Assembly: GCA_028564705.1 (NCBI GenBank)
Contig: JAPXFQ010002811.1
Span: forward strand, 2,170,001 to 2,234,000
Source of the DNA: Apricaphanius iberus
Lineage: Eukaryota > Chordata > Actinopteri > Cyprinodontiformes > Aphaniidae
Direction: 5' to 3'
DNA length: 64,000 nt
In this document: piece after piece, positions 12,901 through 32,614 of the stretch
Layout of the letters: each line of letters begins with the position of its first letter
Numbering within the stretch: position 1 is the stretch's first letter
Program-made: the position numbers and the translations under genes
Notes under the pieces: generated by a model
Seen by the model: only the letters and a program-made list of their open reading frames with translations
Database searches by the model: none
What the model was told of the DNA's origin: nothing

Positions 12901-14189
12901 TGTCGACGACCCTCATTAATTTCTGATTAGGGGTGTATTGATCAGCGTTTTTTTTTTTTTTTTTCACATGCCAAACTGGGTAACTAAGGATTACTTATTT
13001 GTTAAAACAGATTATCAGCCTGATGATTTATAAAAAATAATAAAATGAATACCATCTGAATGCTTATCACTGGTTAGCTTAAAAATGCAATAAAATAACA
13101 CTCTTAATTCTATCAGTGTTATAAGACAATTGTGTTGATTGTGCTGCAGTCACTGGTTTTCTTTATAGGGACACAAATTTAATCCAAATGAAAATGTTGC
13201 TCCAACAGACTAAACTAGGTTAGGAAAATGTTATAACAACTAAAACCTCAGAACGTTTCTGTTTTTACTCTGAGCAATTTCTTTAAATTCAAAATCATGT
13301 TTAAAAAGGCCAACACAATATTAGAAAATCCTGCGACACGATAACATTGGTAAACCTTGCCATGGCAACAAGAGTTATGATGTTTGCCTATTTTCTTATT
13401 TCCTCACCTTCTCATCCATGCTTCAATCACTTTATAACCTTCAGCGTTTTTACATGTGCCTTTTGTATCCGTTGTCAGCATCTGTTGCTGTGAAATTCTG
13501 TTCAACTGATTAAACTTTATATTAACATTAAAAATGCGATTTCATACAACTTGGAACATATTAACCAACAATTATTGTGATCCAAGCCGTCCTTCACAAT
13601 ATAAACCTTCCTGATATTGCAATGATGGCACATTTGTAATACATTGCGCAGACTTAATTTTTACCGTTTTGATATGACTTATTGATAATTCAACTCAGAA
13701 CACATTTCAGCGAATAGTGTGGAGAGAAAACTTAAAGAAAAGGGTTTGTAACACTTTAAATCTTGAAGCTTTGCTTTGATGGTTCTAAAATCGAATAAGT
13801 GTTGCTTCAGCTGTTCTATATATGTGGCCATCTTTCCTCTACACAACAGCTACCAACAGATCAAGGCTGCAGAACATCAGGAAAAGTGATTTTGACATCA
13901 TAATAGTTATATTTATTGGCTCTTTATCATTATCAAAACTTCATCAAGAGCAGCTGAAGACCATCCCACTGTTCAAATAACCTATTGGCATTCAGAGTGT
14001 GAATGAACGGCACTTAAAATAATAATGTGAGCCAAATATTGCAATTATTTTTGATAGAGATATAGCATGCACAGATAATGTGATTTAATATACTGTGCAG
14101 CTCTTACAGAGGTTAGAGCATAACAAGCAAAGCAGGTCACGGGCCATGAAGAGAGAGCTGCAGCAACCAATACAGTCTTTCACTTTGAC

Positions 14190-14960
14190 AGGGTATATGC
14201 AGGGATCTCAAAATCTATTTTAATACCCTTTTAAGACTTTTTAAGACCTTCTAAAATAAAATTAAGATATTATTGAAATGCTCCAATATTAATAAGTGAT
14301 TAATTATTATTAAACTAATTATTAAACTATTTTGCAATTGTATAATCAGGAAACATAGCCCAAAACTTTAATTTATTCCATTGTTAGAGTTCACCAACTG
14401 GTGGTTAAGTTAGTGATGGTGTACTCAGGTGCCAACGTTCCTCTCCCTGTCACAGTAGCAGTATTAGAACAAAATCTGGTGATTGATCAGTGCCAATGTT
14501 ACTGGCGGCTAGTGGCAGCGGTTTTGTGGTTAGCCCCAATCCTGTAGATGCCTAATTAGGCAACACTATTCTTCTTTAAACAAAATGGATGGTAATATCC
14601 CTGTATTTTTGTCCACAGGCTTCAGCCACTGTGTAAAATCCTTAACTTGTATCCAACAATCAGCAAATTTACACTTCCTCTTTTTCCATAGTGCTGCATC
14701 ACTTTGCTGACTTCAGTATAAATTAATGGGATATGTTGAGTTGGCGCATCGGTAACGATAGTACGTAGAGTCAGGTGGTATGGAAACCTGATAAAACAGC
14801 TGACATCAGAGAACGAAAATTTTAATGAAAATATATTACTTTATGGTCATCTGTTTTTGATAGAAAAAATATTAATACGTGAATACTAACCAAATTTAAG
14901 ACTTTACAAAATTGATTTAAGACTTTTTATTGGTCCTATTTTTCCTTAAATCAATTTTTC
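14190..14960. repeat. MITE-like element (hAT-type guess)
   Basis: The left end has repeated 'ttttaagac' motifs (14220-14255). The right end has 'atttaagactttttattgg' (near 14915) in a related form. Between them is AT-rich non-coding DNA. The architecture suggests a non-autonomous DNA element; I could not define terminal repeats or a target duplication. Confidence 0.3.
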
Positions 14961-15950
14961 ATCTTTAGATGTTGTTCAAGACTCTGCAGATAATCTGTGT
15001 GAACATCATTGTAATGAGGTGGAAAAAAAAGCTCAAAATAAAGACCAAACTTTTTCTGTGATTTTCATTTGACTTGTAAACCAATCGTGACGGACTTGAA
15101 AATTCAATGGCTGATTGAACGTAAAGGAACTCCTTCTCTGCTCCAAGTGGACAGTTATCCATTTACTCCAAAGGGATATTCTCCTTCTCAATTACACCCT
15201 TGACATAAAACCAAACCCTTTTACTCTCTCCAAACTAGATACAGCTCCTCTTTCATGTGCACACAAACATCCATTTATTCCTACGTTCACATCCTAAGTA
15301 GTTCATTGGCATGACAAAGCCAGACTTCAGTGTTGCCAAACAGTTTACAAATGACACTACATTTGAGGTACATAAGCACAGCCCTCCCTTCCCTCACATT
15401 CCTGACACTTGTGCCTCTGCCCCGTTCGACTTATAAAAGAAAGAGGCTGATTTCTGGTATTTTGTGTCGCACCCAAGAGCATCTACTGTTTGTAATGTTA
15501 AACCAGCTTGATTTGTGCCAAATCATTACAAGATTAAAATGTGTCAGAAGCTTGCAGGTTCAGAAGCTTTTTCAGTGAAATGTGTGACACAATCCATGAG
15601 CTCTTCACTACATCAACTCTATAATCTGCTGAGATTTATGTCTTCGGTTTCACCTGAGCTGCCACTGGTGTTATGTTTAATGACTGAAGAAGCAGATTAA
15701 CTGTAACTGAATGTGAACAACTCATATCTGTTAGCAATTTTCAACTCCTTAAAAATTGCAACTCCCAAACTTTAAGGCAGTGACAGAGACGCCAGTCAAT
15801 TCTACAATCAACCCTGCATGACATACAACAAAATACTGGAATCAAAATGTGTTCAGACTGTTTAATTTTTTTTAAATCAATTACTATTTTTAGGTATTTT
15901 TATAGTACTTTGGTTTCATTTAATAAAATGTGACTAAAAGTCAAGAAATT

Positions 15951-16300
15951 TCCATACGTTCCATACGTTCTACTACGACAGAGTTTCCCCCAGGCTGTCG
16001 CTCTGACGAACTCTGTCTAGTCACAGTGTGTGAGTGCACTCACATAACAATAAACTATAACTCTGCACTTCTGTACATACTCACTGTAAAATAACCCCGG
16101 CTTGGTGTATATATTATCCTTTATTATTTACGATCTGATATTTATTTGTATTTTTACTTATTTTTGTTCTTATTTTTCTTTTTTTTTCTTTTTTTATTTC
16201 ACTTATTCAAGTTCTGTACTGGAGGAAAAAGTTTGCCGGAGTCAAATTCCTTGTATGTGACATACTTGGCCAATAAACTGATTCTGATTCTGATTCTGAT
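15951..16300 (+). mobile_element. 5'-truncated retroposon 3' end with (CTGATT)n tail
   Basis: The stretch ends in ...caaattccttgtatgtgaca, then a ggccaataaa signal, then tandem CTGATT units at 16278-16300. This is the form of a dispersed fish retroposon tail. No coding part remains. Family not assigned. Confidence 0.55.
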
Positions 16301-17802
16301 TTAAAAGATGGTACAAAATGAACTCAAACAATCAATCCCAGAATACAAAAGTACACTTTTCAAGTAGTATCACTATTGTGTATCTGCTTTAATTAGGCCC
16401 GTCACAATTAACAATAAGTTAACAAGAAATCAATTAATCGCATGATAAATTAGGTGCAATAGTTTTTCCAGCCACAATAATTTCCAATTGCTTTTTCCAG
16501 TCCTTTTTTTTTCTCTCTCTACCATGTCTCCTTCTTTCCACCAAGTAGAATAAATAAAAAAGGCACAAATCATTCCAACTATCCATAGTGGTGGAGTGAA
16601 ATAGGATGGGTTTTTTGTGTGTCTTTTATCAACCCCTAGCTGGTAGTTTTGCCTGTTTGTCCTTGCCTGAGCCAAATGATTAATATTTTTAGGATGCCAA
16701 TTTTGTTTAAGGGTTCATTCACTTTTTTCATGTTTTTTTTGTGTTAATTTTGATTGGATATCAAAAATTTCTTCTAGTTCTAAAGGTAAATGTTCTTTAG
16801 AAATTAAGGTTTACAGCTTGTTCAAAGGATCTAAATCCATTTATATTGCAGTAGTTGAAATTGGTCTCGAAATGACAATATTATCGTCTATCCCAATTAT
16901 TTTGTGGCCAATTTATTATCCAGCAAAATTTATTAGTGTGACAAGTAGTTTCATTCATGATGTATGCTGCCACTTTTTAAAAATGCCATTATCTTATCAA
17001 ATGGTTATCACGAATGCGCATTTACACATCCTATATGTCTAAATGTAGCTTACATCTAGTTTTGCTTTTAGAATCTGGTTTAATTTAATGATCAAATATA
17101 AACAAAATACCAGTCCGTATACATTTTAGAGGCAATTTCTCATCAAATAAAATTACAATACAACTGTAAAACCACTTGAACATTGCCAAATGTATTCCTT
17201 GGGATAGAATAGAAAGGTAAAGCTTTTTTCTGACATTTTGATTTCATTATTTTCTGGTGTTAAGCTTCTAGTGTAGAAGTGATCCGTCTTAATCAGGTTC
17301 TATCACTAAACAGAACCAACAACAGTGAAACAACTTGTAAATCGTCACATAAATCATCTGCTGAACAAGCATGTAGGCTACTGTAGTTTCTCAGCAACTA
17401 TGGGATTTTATCTTTTTATAGCTTTTTAAGAAAATATGTAGCTTACCAAGTGTAATTAAAGCACCTGGAACTAATTGCAGTTTCTGCCATGTAATGCAAT
17501 AAAAAGCAGTACAGAAGAACACTTAATGGGTTAAACAGGCAGAAGCAGCAGTGAGACCACATTATTAAACATCAATGTAATAACACATGTAGCATCAAGA
17601 GCTGATTTACTGCTAGTTTGTAAGCAGCTCTTTTCTAATCTATTAATCATTACTAAATTTAAGTTCTTACTATGGTCATGTTTGTTATTGAGCTGGATTT
17701 TTGATAAGGCTCTTAAGACCCCATCTTGTAGAGTTGCGACCCCCAGTTGGTTCCCGATCCTAACTTTGACAACCTCTGCTCTAAAAGCACAGCTCTACAG
17801 GT

Positions 17803-17804
<2 letters not shown>

Positions 17805-17833
<29 letters not shown>
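17805..17833 (+). repeat. Homopolymer G tract (29 bases)
   Basis: An uninterrupted run of 29 G on the plus strand. Such tracts can form G-quadruplexes and are prone to length error in sequencing. Confidence 0.95.
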
Positions 17834-17837
<4 letters not shown>

Positions 17838-17946
17838 CTCTTTATGTGTATAAACGCAATTAAAGCATGATAATCCTTTCATTTTAAAAACATAGTTACT
17901 TTCACATTTGTACATAATCACTCTCAGCTTTAACTTGACCTTAATG

Positions 17947-17965
17947 CCCCCCCCCCCCCCCCCCC
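17947..17965 (+). repeat. Homopolymer C tract (19 bases)
   Basis: Nineteen C in a row, 113 bases downstream of the 29-G tract, so the two can pair as an inverted repeat. Confidence 0.95.
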
Positions 17966-18226
17966 TCTCTTCACAGAACTAACAGTTATCAAAAGGCAAA
18001 CTCTGCCGATTCTGGTACTTCAGATAGCTAACCAGCAGGAATTGTAAATAATTAAATAATACATTGCATTATTGTAATCTAGAGTAGGCCCATTAAATTC
18101 GCTCAAAGAGGGAAAAACAAGTACTACACAGCTAAAATCCCTGCTGAAGTACATAACTGTCGGGAAATCACACTGTCTGGCTGAGTCGTCTGGCGCTTCG
18201 CAGATCAAGTTCCAACCGAAACTTAC

Positions 18227-18390
18227 CTCTTCTCCTTTACACTATCTCCTCAGCTTCTCTTCTTGTGTTTCGTCTCGTCTTGTCACCGAAGATACATTAA
18301 ATATCTTCCAAGACATCCATCAAAGTTCACAAAAAAGGTGGATAGAAAGCCAGCTCCTTCGATACCGACCGCAGCAACAAGTTCATTACG
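18227..18390 (-). other. cgn: Probable non-coding first exon of cgn
   Basis: On the minus strand a purine-rich stretch ends in a near-perfect donor, GAAGAG|GTAAGT (GT at 18226-18225). Promoter-type motifs lie upstream. The cgn start codon sits directly behind an acceptor (exon edge 5392), so an upstream 5' UTR exon is required, and this is the best candidate. It would make a 12.8 kb first intron. The exon contains short upstream ORFs. The 5' edge is estimated at about 30 bases from an ATAAAA box at about 18412-18418. It could instead belong to an unseen minus-strand transcript. Confidence 0.5.
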
Positions 18391-18405
18391 CTGCACTACA
18401 ACCTG

Positions 18406-18525
18406 TTACCTTTTTTATGGGGATGCACACGCACCGCCCACACCCTCAAATACAGTTGTCTGATTGGTCCTATCCCCTGGCATGGGCGGGAATTGGTGTG
18501 TTGGCCATCTCTCCTATTGGTAAAC
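18406..18525 (-). promoter_or_regulatory. cgn: CCAAT-rich promoter, probably of cgn
   Basis: Read on the minus strand there are three CCAAT boxes (ATTGG on plus at 18463-18467, 18492-18496 and 18516-18520), a GC box (GGGCGGG on plus at 18484-18490) and a TATA-like CCATAAAAAAGG at 18409-18420. The order and spacing fit a minus-strand promoter firing toward the donor at 18226. Confidence 0.5.
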
Positions 18526-18689
18526 CCATTGTCCAGTCATCGAGTAGCCTACGTTCTAAACATTTTATTAAAATTTTACGTTAAAGTTTGAAATGTGTCT
18601 GTAAGCGAACTAAAATGGACAATATCTATGGTAATATGACTCAATTTTAAGATGGTGATTGTCGAGGTGGACACAATTTAGTTCCATCA

Positions 18690-18733
18690 TTATAATAATA
18701 TTTGCCCACTAGATGGCGCAAATATTATTATAA
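18690..18733 (+). promoter_or_regulatory. CTCF-like motif in the loop of a perfect palindrome
   Basis: Two 16-base arms (18690-18705 and 18718-18733) are exact reverse complements around a 12-base centre. CCACTAGATGGCGC at 18706-18719 matches the CTCF core consensus in forward orientation. It lies about 200 bp upstream of the putative cgn promoter. Function is inferred from sequence only. Confidence 0.5.
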
Positions 18734-20631
18734 AGTCACAAATTTCCCCTCAGAAACAGATTAGACTTTCAATAAAATGTAAAATGTACAGCAGTTGAAA
18801 AACATCCGAAGCCTGAAAAAATATTTTTGACCGTGAAAATATATCAACATAAAATGTATCCCACCACCATAATAAAAATATCTATATTTATGAACACACA
18901 CCCATGAAAAGTGCAATAAATGGATGGTGTAGGAAATTACCATCCAATAAACTACTACACATATAACTTCCTTCTTTATACAGTTTCACACATTCATCTA
19001 ATATAAGCTAGGGATTTCCTGTGTGTTACTACAACCTTTGATGTTGAACACATGAATAAATACATTTTCAGGAGCGTCCAAATAAATTACGATATAATTT
19101 TAAACTTAGTATGTTTTATTATTTATCTCAAAAAGTAAAGCTCATTTAAAATATAGTCATATTTTTCTTAGAGTCGGACATTTAACTTATACATTTTCAC
19201 AGGAATGCTGTAACTAAGCATGGAAAGTTCAGTGGAAGGGAAATATGGGCAAATAAAGGTTCTCATCAATATTTAAGAATTGTGGCGCAAATCACATTTT
19301 GGGGGTGGATTAGGTGTGTACTCTTCTTCAAGGGCCACCCTACACTGATGGTGCTACCCCAACAGATGGCTGAAGGTGAATTTGCATCTTCCGCAACTGC
19401 CTCCTGTGATGGAAATACTTTAAAGATTTGTGAATTAAATGAATGCTGTAGTTACACATTGGTAATTTAATATAGAGTATATGTCATGTAAAGATCATCA
19501 CAGCTCTTAAACAGACGCGAGTGAGGAGCAGACTTGAAAAGACTGCCTCTGACTGGAGGGACTGAGGGTGATAATATTGCATTATATACCATAAGGGATA
19601 AAGAATATAATGGTCATTTCAGAATTGGAGGACATTTCAGCCTTTTTGTTTTCCAAAAATAAATCTTCACCTTTTCATCTATGTATAAGGTTTTCATGAA
19701 CACTAGGTATTAAACTATGACAATTCATGTTTAACACAGCTCAGACACCAAAACTGTACTTGTTATTGTAGGTTTTATTTGTTAGGTGCTAAATTCAGTA
19801 ACAGGGTTGTAAATTCATCCTAATCTTAGCCTTTCTCAGTAACGGAAGCTAGCTGTTCCACTAACAGTCACTACTGACAAGTAATACAAACACCACATCT
19901 AAGTAACTCAATAAAAATAAACATTTTGTGAATTTATTATACACAGACAATGTACAGTACGTAACATGGTTCCATAAGGCAATGCGACATGGTCAAACAA
20001 GTATGATATATACGTGTAAATATTTAAAAATTAGAACAGAGACCAAACCTGTGCTCTGCCCATGCTGTTGAGAAACCGTTGGATGATGTCACTTCCTCTT
20101 TATGATGTGACTAAGTAAGTAAGTATTTCTTTGGTCATAACTTAGGTTAGAAATGTTAAATTTAAACACACTGATCTTCATAGAAGTGCAGGAAACAAAG
20201 ATTAAAGTTAATTTTAACTCTTTTCTTTAAGATTAGGTGTGGGCATTGAGAAGGTGGGACAAGTTAAAAATTACAATTTAGGGGGTGCTCCACATATATA
20301 AACCTCATTTACAAATATTTCTTAATGTTTTTTTAATGTTTTTTTTTTTTAGATCCGATCTCTGGACAAGTGGTTTACCTAATAACTTTATCTTTATAAA
20401 TCCTGTATTTGGATTAAATTAAATGTCATGCCTAGGACATGGAATGTCCTGCAATTCTGAAATGACCCATAAGAGTGTGGAAGTGCATGGCCCAGCTCTG
20501 GAAGCACTGCATGTCTGATGATTCTGGCTGATCTACTGATCGAATATTAAAAAATGCCAGATAACCTCATCCTTGTTAGAGAAAGGAGATATTTTTCCTC
20601 CACAACACTTCCTCAAGAAGTTAAATCAAGG

Positions 20632-22050
20632 TACATCACTCTGCAAAAGTTTTACAGATGTGGAAAAAACGCTGTGAACAAACAATGTTTTAAAAAATTC
20701 AAGTGTTAATCATTTATTTTCATCGATCAACAAAATGCAGTGGATGAAAAAAGGAGAAAACTAAATCAAATCAATATTTGGTGTGTCCATCCAGTTTGCA
20801 CAAGCAAAACGGCATCAATTCTTCTAGGTACACGTGCACACAGTTTTTAAAGGAACTCTGTGGCTAGGTTCAAAACATGTTGGAGATATAATCACTGCTG
20901 TTCCGTGGATGTAGTCTTCCTAATATTTCACTGTCTCTTCATGTAATCCCTTACAGGAATTATTGTTGTTCTTTACGCTAAGGATAGTTCTTAATAACTC
21001 TGGCCTTATGTTTGGTATTATGTTTCTGCTGCTTTATATATATGTATTATCTTTTTTTATAAATGTAATAATTAGGTTTTACATTTATGTCTTCATTGAA
21101 GATAACTATGAGCTTTGTATGAACTGAATAAGATTTGGGTGGGGGGCCTGTGGGATGGCCAGCAATTTTGGCATGCCCCCCCTACCTAGGGGCGCCATTG
21201 TTGAGCACTCCATTAATCCTGAGCAAATCTCATACTCCATTTGCAGAAATGCAGCCCTGAATGTTTGAGGAACCTCCACCACGCTTCAAAATTAAATGCT
21301 GACACATGATTGTACCGCTCTCCTGTCCTTTGGTAATCATAATGCTTTCTGCATCAGCCAAATATTTCATACTTCAGATCATCAGTCCAGAAGATCCACT
21401 GCCATTCTTATGAACCCCAGTTCCAATGTTTTCATGCATACTTGAGTGTCTTGCCTGTTTTTTTCATGTCGGAGGTATGGCTTTTTGGCTGCAACTCTTC
21501 CATTAAGACCACATCTGTGGAGACTTCTCAGTACATGGACAGTAGATGGGTGTACCTGTGTCCCGCTGGTTTCTGCCAGCTCTGAGCCGATGGCTCTGCT
21601 AGACATCTTCTGATTTCCAGGGGTAATAAGCTTGATGTGTCTTTTATCTGCACGAGTTTTCTTGGCTGACCACTGTATCTACGATCCTCAATGTTGCCTG
21701 TTTCTTCGTGGTTTTTCAAAACAGCTTGAACAGCGCATCTTGGAATCCTAGTCTGCTTTGAAGTCTTTGCCTGGTTGCTGATACAGTAAAACTAGCTTGT
21801 GTCTTGTTGCTGTTCCCAGTCTTGCCATGACATGAAACCATCTTCTACAAACTGACGTTGGTAGCAGAGTTTGGCTGTTCCTCACCCAGTTTTAAGCCTC
21901 TTACGCAGCTGTTTCTGTTTCAGTTAACGAGTGGTTTTTCAACCAATGTGTGACGTTGATTTTCATTAGCACCTGTTTGGTATAACTGGTGGACTGTAAA
22001 CCTGACTATAACCCTAACACATCACTAATTTGACTGATGTTAAAATTGAG
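20632..22050 (-). mobile_element. Degraded Tc1-like transposon
   Basis: The minus strand encodes fragments of a Tc1-like transposase: RYSGQPRKL near 21660 (paired/GRPR region), then SRAIGSELAETSGTQVHPST and LHRCGLNGRVAAKKPYLRH at about 21600-21470, then a remnant of the catalytic domain. Frameshifts and stops break it. About 170 bases at 21030-21205, including a GC-rich inverted motif, look like a later insertion. The terminal inverted repeats are too decayed to define. Confidence 0.8.
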
Positions 22051-22683
22051 TAACAAAATAGTTTAGTGAGAAAAAAAAGCAACCATAATAAATATACAGA
22101 ACAGAAATCGTCTCAAAATAAACTGAAAATAAATTAAAGTACTAAGGGTTTCTGAAGAACAAAAGGGTGCCCAGAAACAAAGGGTAAGCAAGCCTTAAAT
22201 AAAAAAATAGGGCACAAAGCAAAGAACTTAAAGTGCTGCCTCTTTAACTTAATATCAGAAGGTGTTATCTAAAATAAACTACTCAAGCTGCACCCCAATC
22301 TGCAGGTGAGGCTGATGGTCTTTTAAAAAGCAGAGAAACAATCAGAATCCAGCCTTCCTGATGAGCTAAACTTGGTCCTGATCAGTACGGGAAGAGTCTG
22401 CAGAGGGAGGAGGCAAGATATGAAATCTATGCAAACGAGGAAAGTAAACACAAGATTAATAAAATACAACAAGGCCCCTGCAAAACACAGGTGGCCGTAA
22501 CCACCAGACTTTGTACTGTACAAAAAAAGTGTACAGATAAAATAAAAGGAGGAGAGTACAGTTCTTTTGGTGTTCCCTGTGCTGCTGACCACCTGATCAG
22601 AAACAAAAAAAACTTTTGTCTCATAAGGTCTGTTGTGAGGTAGTCATTTTTTCCAGGTTGGAAATGTGCTGCAAGGCAAAGAA

Positions 22684-23416
22684 AGGGAACTTTATTTGTA
22701 TAGCACCTTTTAACAAGAGAATTCAAGGTACTTTGGGTGATTAAGGGTTAATATAAGATAACAGTAAAAGCATAAAACACAACATTGGAGACACATCAAT
22801 GTGATACATTTAAAACATGTGACGTTCCAGTTGCTATTAATATCTCACTCAAAGGCAGCTCTAAACAGTTGGGGTTTTAGCTTTGATTTCAAGGAACACA
22901 GTGTTTCAACAGCTTTGCAGTGGTCTTTAAATTTGTTTCAGATGAGGGTAGCACAGAAAGTGAAAGCTATTCCTCCATGTTTGGTTCTGATTCTGGTGAG
23001 GATTCGTAGAATATAGTCTTTAACATATGATTTATAAACTAGTTAAAGTATTTTGAACTCTATTATCTGAAATCTATTATCTGAGCTACAGGGAGCCAGA
23101 GTAAAAACTTTAGAACTAGGGTGATGTGCTCTACTTTCCTGGTTCTAGTTAGGACACAAGCAGCGACGTTCTGTCTGTAGCTATATGACTGACTTTTTAG
23201 GTAGAACTGTAAGGACACCGTTGCAGTAATCAGTCTGACTAAAGATAAACACATGGATGAATTTTTCAAGGTCCCATTGCAACATTAGTCCTTTAATCCT
23301 AGAAATGTTTCTTAGATGTTAAAACGCTGACCTTGTTATTGCTTTTAAGTGACCCTGGAGGTTCAGGTCTGAGTCCATTAATAAACCTGAATTTCGGGCT
23401 TGATCTGTAGTTTTTA
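22684..23416. repeat. Dispersed repeat of unassigned family
   Basis: It begins with a 'tttatttgtatagcacc' motif and includes blocks such as 'ctccatgtttggttctgatt' and 'ttgcagtaatcagtctgact' that I recognise as recurrent in fish genomes. No intact ORF. It ends just before the she promoter region. Confidence 0.45.
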
Positions 23417-24086
23417 GCTGTATTAACTGAAGCTGTGTGCTGACTCTTGCATATTCCTATACAGAGGATATGTACAGGCCTTTGATCATTTTAAACTGTT
23501 GTTATTGAATGTTTATATCAATGCACATTCTGACTTTGTGGATTTAATCCCACATCTTTAGGAGACTCTAAGTCCCAAACCGCTCCTTCCACACAGCTCC
23601 TCCCCCCGACTCCAGCTATATCCGCTCACAGCTGCCTGCCTCTCCATCTCAACACATTGCTTGGTCTGCTGACTGGACGCACTCGCATCACACGGTCTGG
23701 GAATGGGATCTTTACTGGGTTCAAAGAAAAACTTCCAATTCTTTCGGGTGTACGCGCTGCAGAAACTCCTTTTCAAACTACAGGGATAGTTGTCGGTGCT
23801 TGTGCAGAGTAAAAAACGCACAGCCACTGAAGAGAAAACCTCTCCAAGACGCATCAGAGCTTCAGGAAGTGTCCATAGCAAGAAACCATCCCACTCTCAA
23901 AAAGCTTTGTTTGGTACCAGATTTTGGAGATAACTGCATACCAAAGTCGGTTCGACGTAGTGAAATAAGCGTGCGTAAAAGTTGGATCTGTTACGCATGG
24001 GCAAAGGTTGATCTAAGAAGGCGCCTAATTCAAGAAAAAGTTAGAGAACACGGCATTATTGGCGTCTAAAACCTAGAAGTGCAGTC

Positions 24087-31663
<7,577 letters not shown>

Positions 31664-31770
31664 AACACGAAAAAAAGAGCAGGAAGATGTAAGAAAACGC
31701 ATTCAGGGGCCATTGCACATGACTTTCCACAGACATGTATGAAAACACAGACACTCTAGAAAAACCTTTT

Positions 31771-31776
31771 AATAAA
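31771..31776 (+). terminator. she: Polyadenylation signal of she
   Basis: AATAAA lies about 110 bases after the stop codon. A second AATAAA at 32089-32094 could serve a longer 3' UTR. Confidence 0.6.
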
Positions 31777-31842
31777 TGTGTGCACAAACTTTAGGGTATG
31801 CTGCTTTACAACTCATCTTGTTTGGGGTTGTATTGAGTCAAT

Positions 31843-31856
31843 ACACCACCTAGTGG
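31843..31856 (-). promoter_or_regulatory. CTCF-like motif downstream of she
   Basis: The minus strand reads CCACTAGGTGGTGT, close to the CTCF core consensus. It lies about 180 bp after the she stop codon, in reverse orientation relative to the site at 18706. Confidence 0.35.
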
Positions 31857-32614
31857 TCAATGTCAAACACTTAAATTGACTACATCCTTCTGCAGTGCTG
31901 ATGTTTACAAAATTACCAAAAATCAAATCAGCGACCCAACATTCTCAATCCCCACAGAACCTGAAGAGGAAGGTTTATTTTTACTCTGTGTTGCATTCAA
32001 AATTGTTTTATCTCTATCTTCACAGAAAAGCTACAATCCACGGCACATTATCTAACAAAATGATGCACACAAACCTCAGCATCTAATTAAATAAAGTATA
32101 TAGAGTCTGTAAGATTTGTGTATTATCCTCCAGGCATGCTTTAAAAAGGGTGATGACGTAATTAATTAGCTTGCTTCTATCTAGTTAGGCCCTATCTTCA
32201 AGATCAATATGCCTGATTAGAGTATGTACAGGTATCCTGACTTGTGAATGAGCCTATTGATCTGCCCTGAAACTCCTTTTCCAGCCTCGTGGTCAGTCAG
32301 AAGAACGGCCATTATTGATTAGATGATTAGAATGAATGTAACAAGGAGTTCTCATAAAACTACAGAACAGAGTCAGAAAAAGTTTTTTTGGCAAGTGTAA
32401 CTCTTCAAATTTACCTTTGAAATAAAATCTGTGCAGTTTGGTCTTAAAAGGAAGATATTAATACGGGGACTTTGTGGTTGAAAATACAACATCTGCCATA
32501 ACACAGGAAAAGTTGAAAAAAAAAAAATATTTTTGATTATGGGACAATAAGTGGGCTACAACAAACTGTAAACATTTGTAACACTTTATACCCATGTGCA
32601 GTTTTTAGCTCTAA

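Larger units (their letters stand above)
5393..18226. other. Large 5' intron of cgn with scattered repeat relics
   Basis: 12.8 kb of AT-rich DNA without a credible coding exon. It holds a degenerate MITE-like stretch near 6450-6760, a Tc1-like relic near 9000-9900, a MITE-like stretch near 14190-14960, a retroposon 3' end at about 15950-16300, a 29-base G tract at 17805 and a 19-base C tract at 17947. No other gene was seen. Confidence 0.5.
18530..23550. other. Spacer between the divergent cgn and she promoters
   Basis: Apart from the palindromic CTCF-like site, the Tc1-like relic and the dispersed repeat listed separately, this is AT-rich non-coding sequence. The two flanking genes point away from each other, so regulatory elements for either could lie here. 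No exon was recognised. Confidence 0.5.

Noticed and set aside
17682..17870. Glycine-rich small protein
   Set aside because: The glycine run is just the translated 29-base G tract.
23558..24069. Open frames just upstream of she on both strands
   Set aside because: They lack splice signals and family resemblance and lie in the likely she promoter and 5' UTR.
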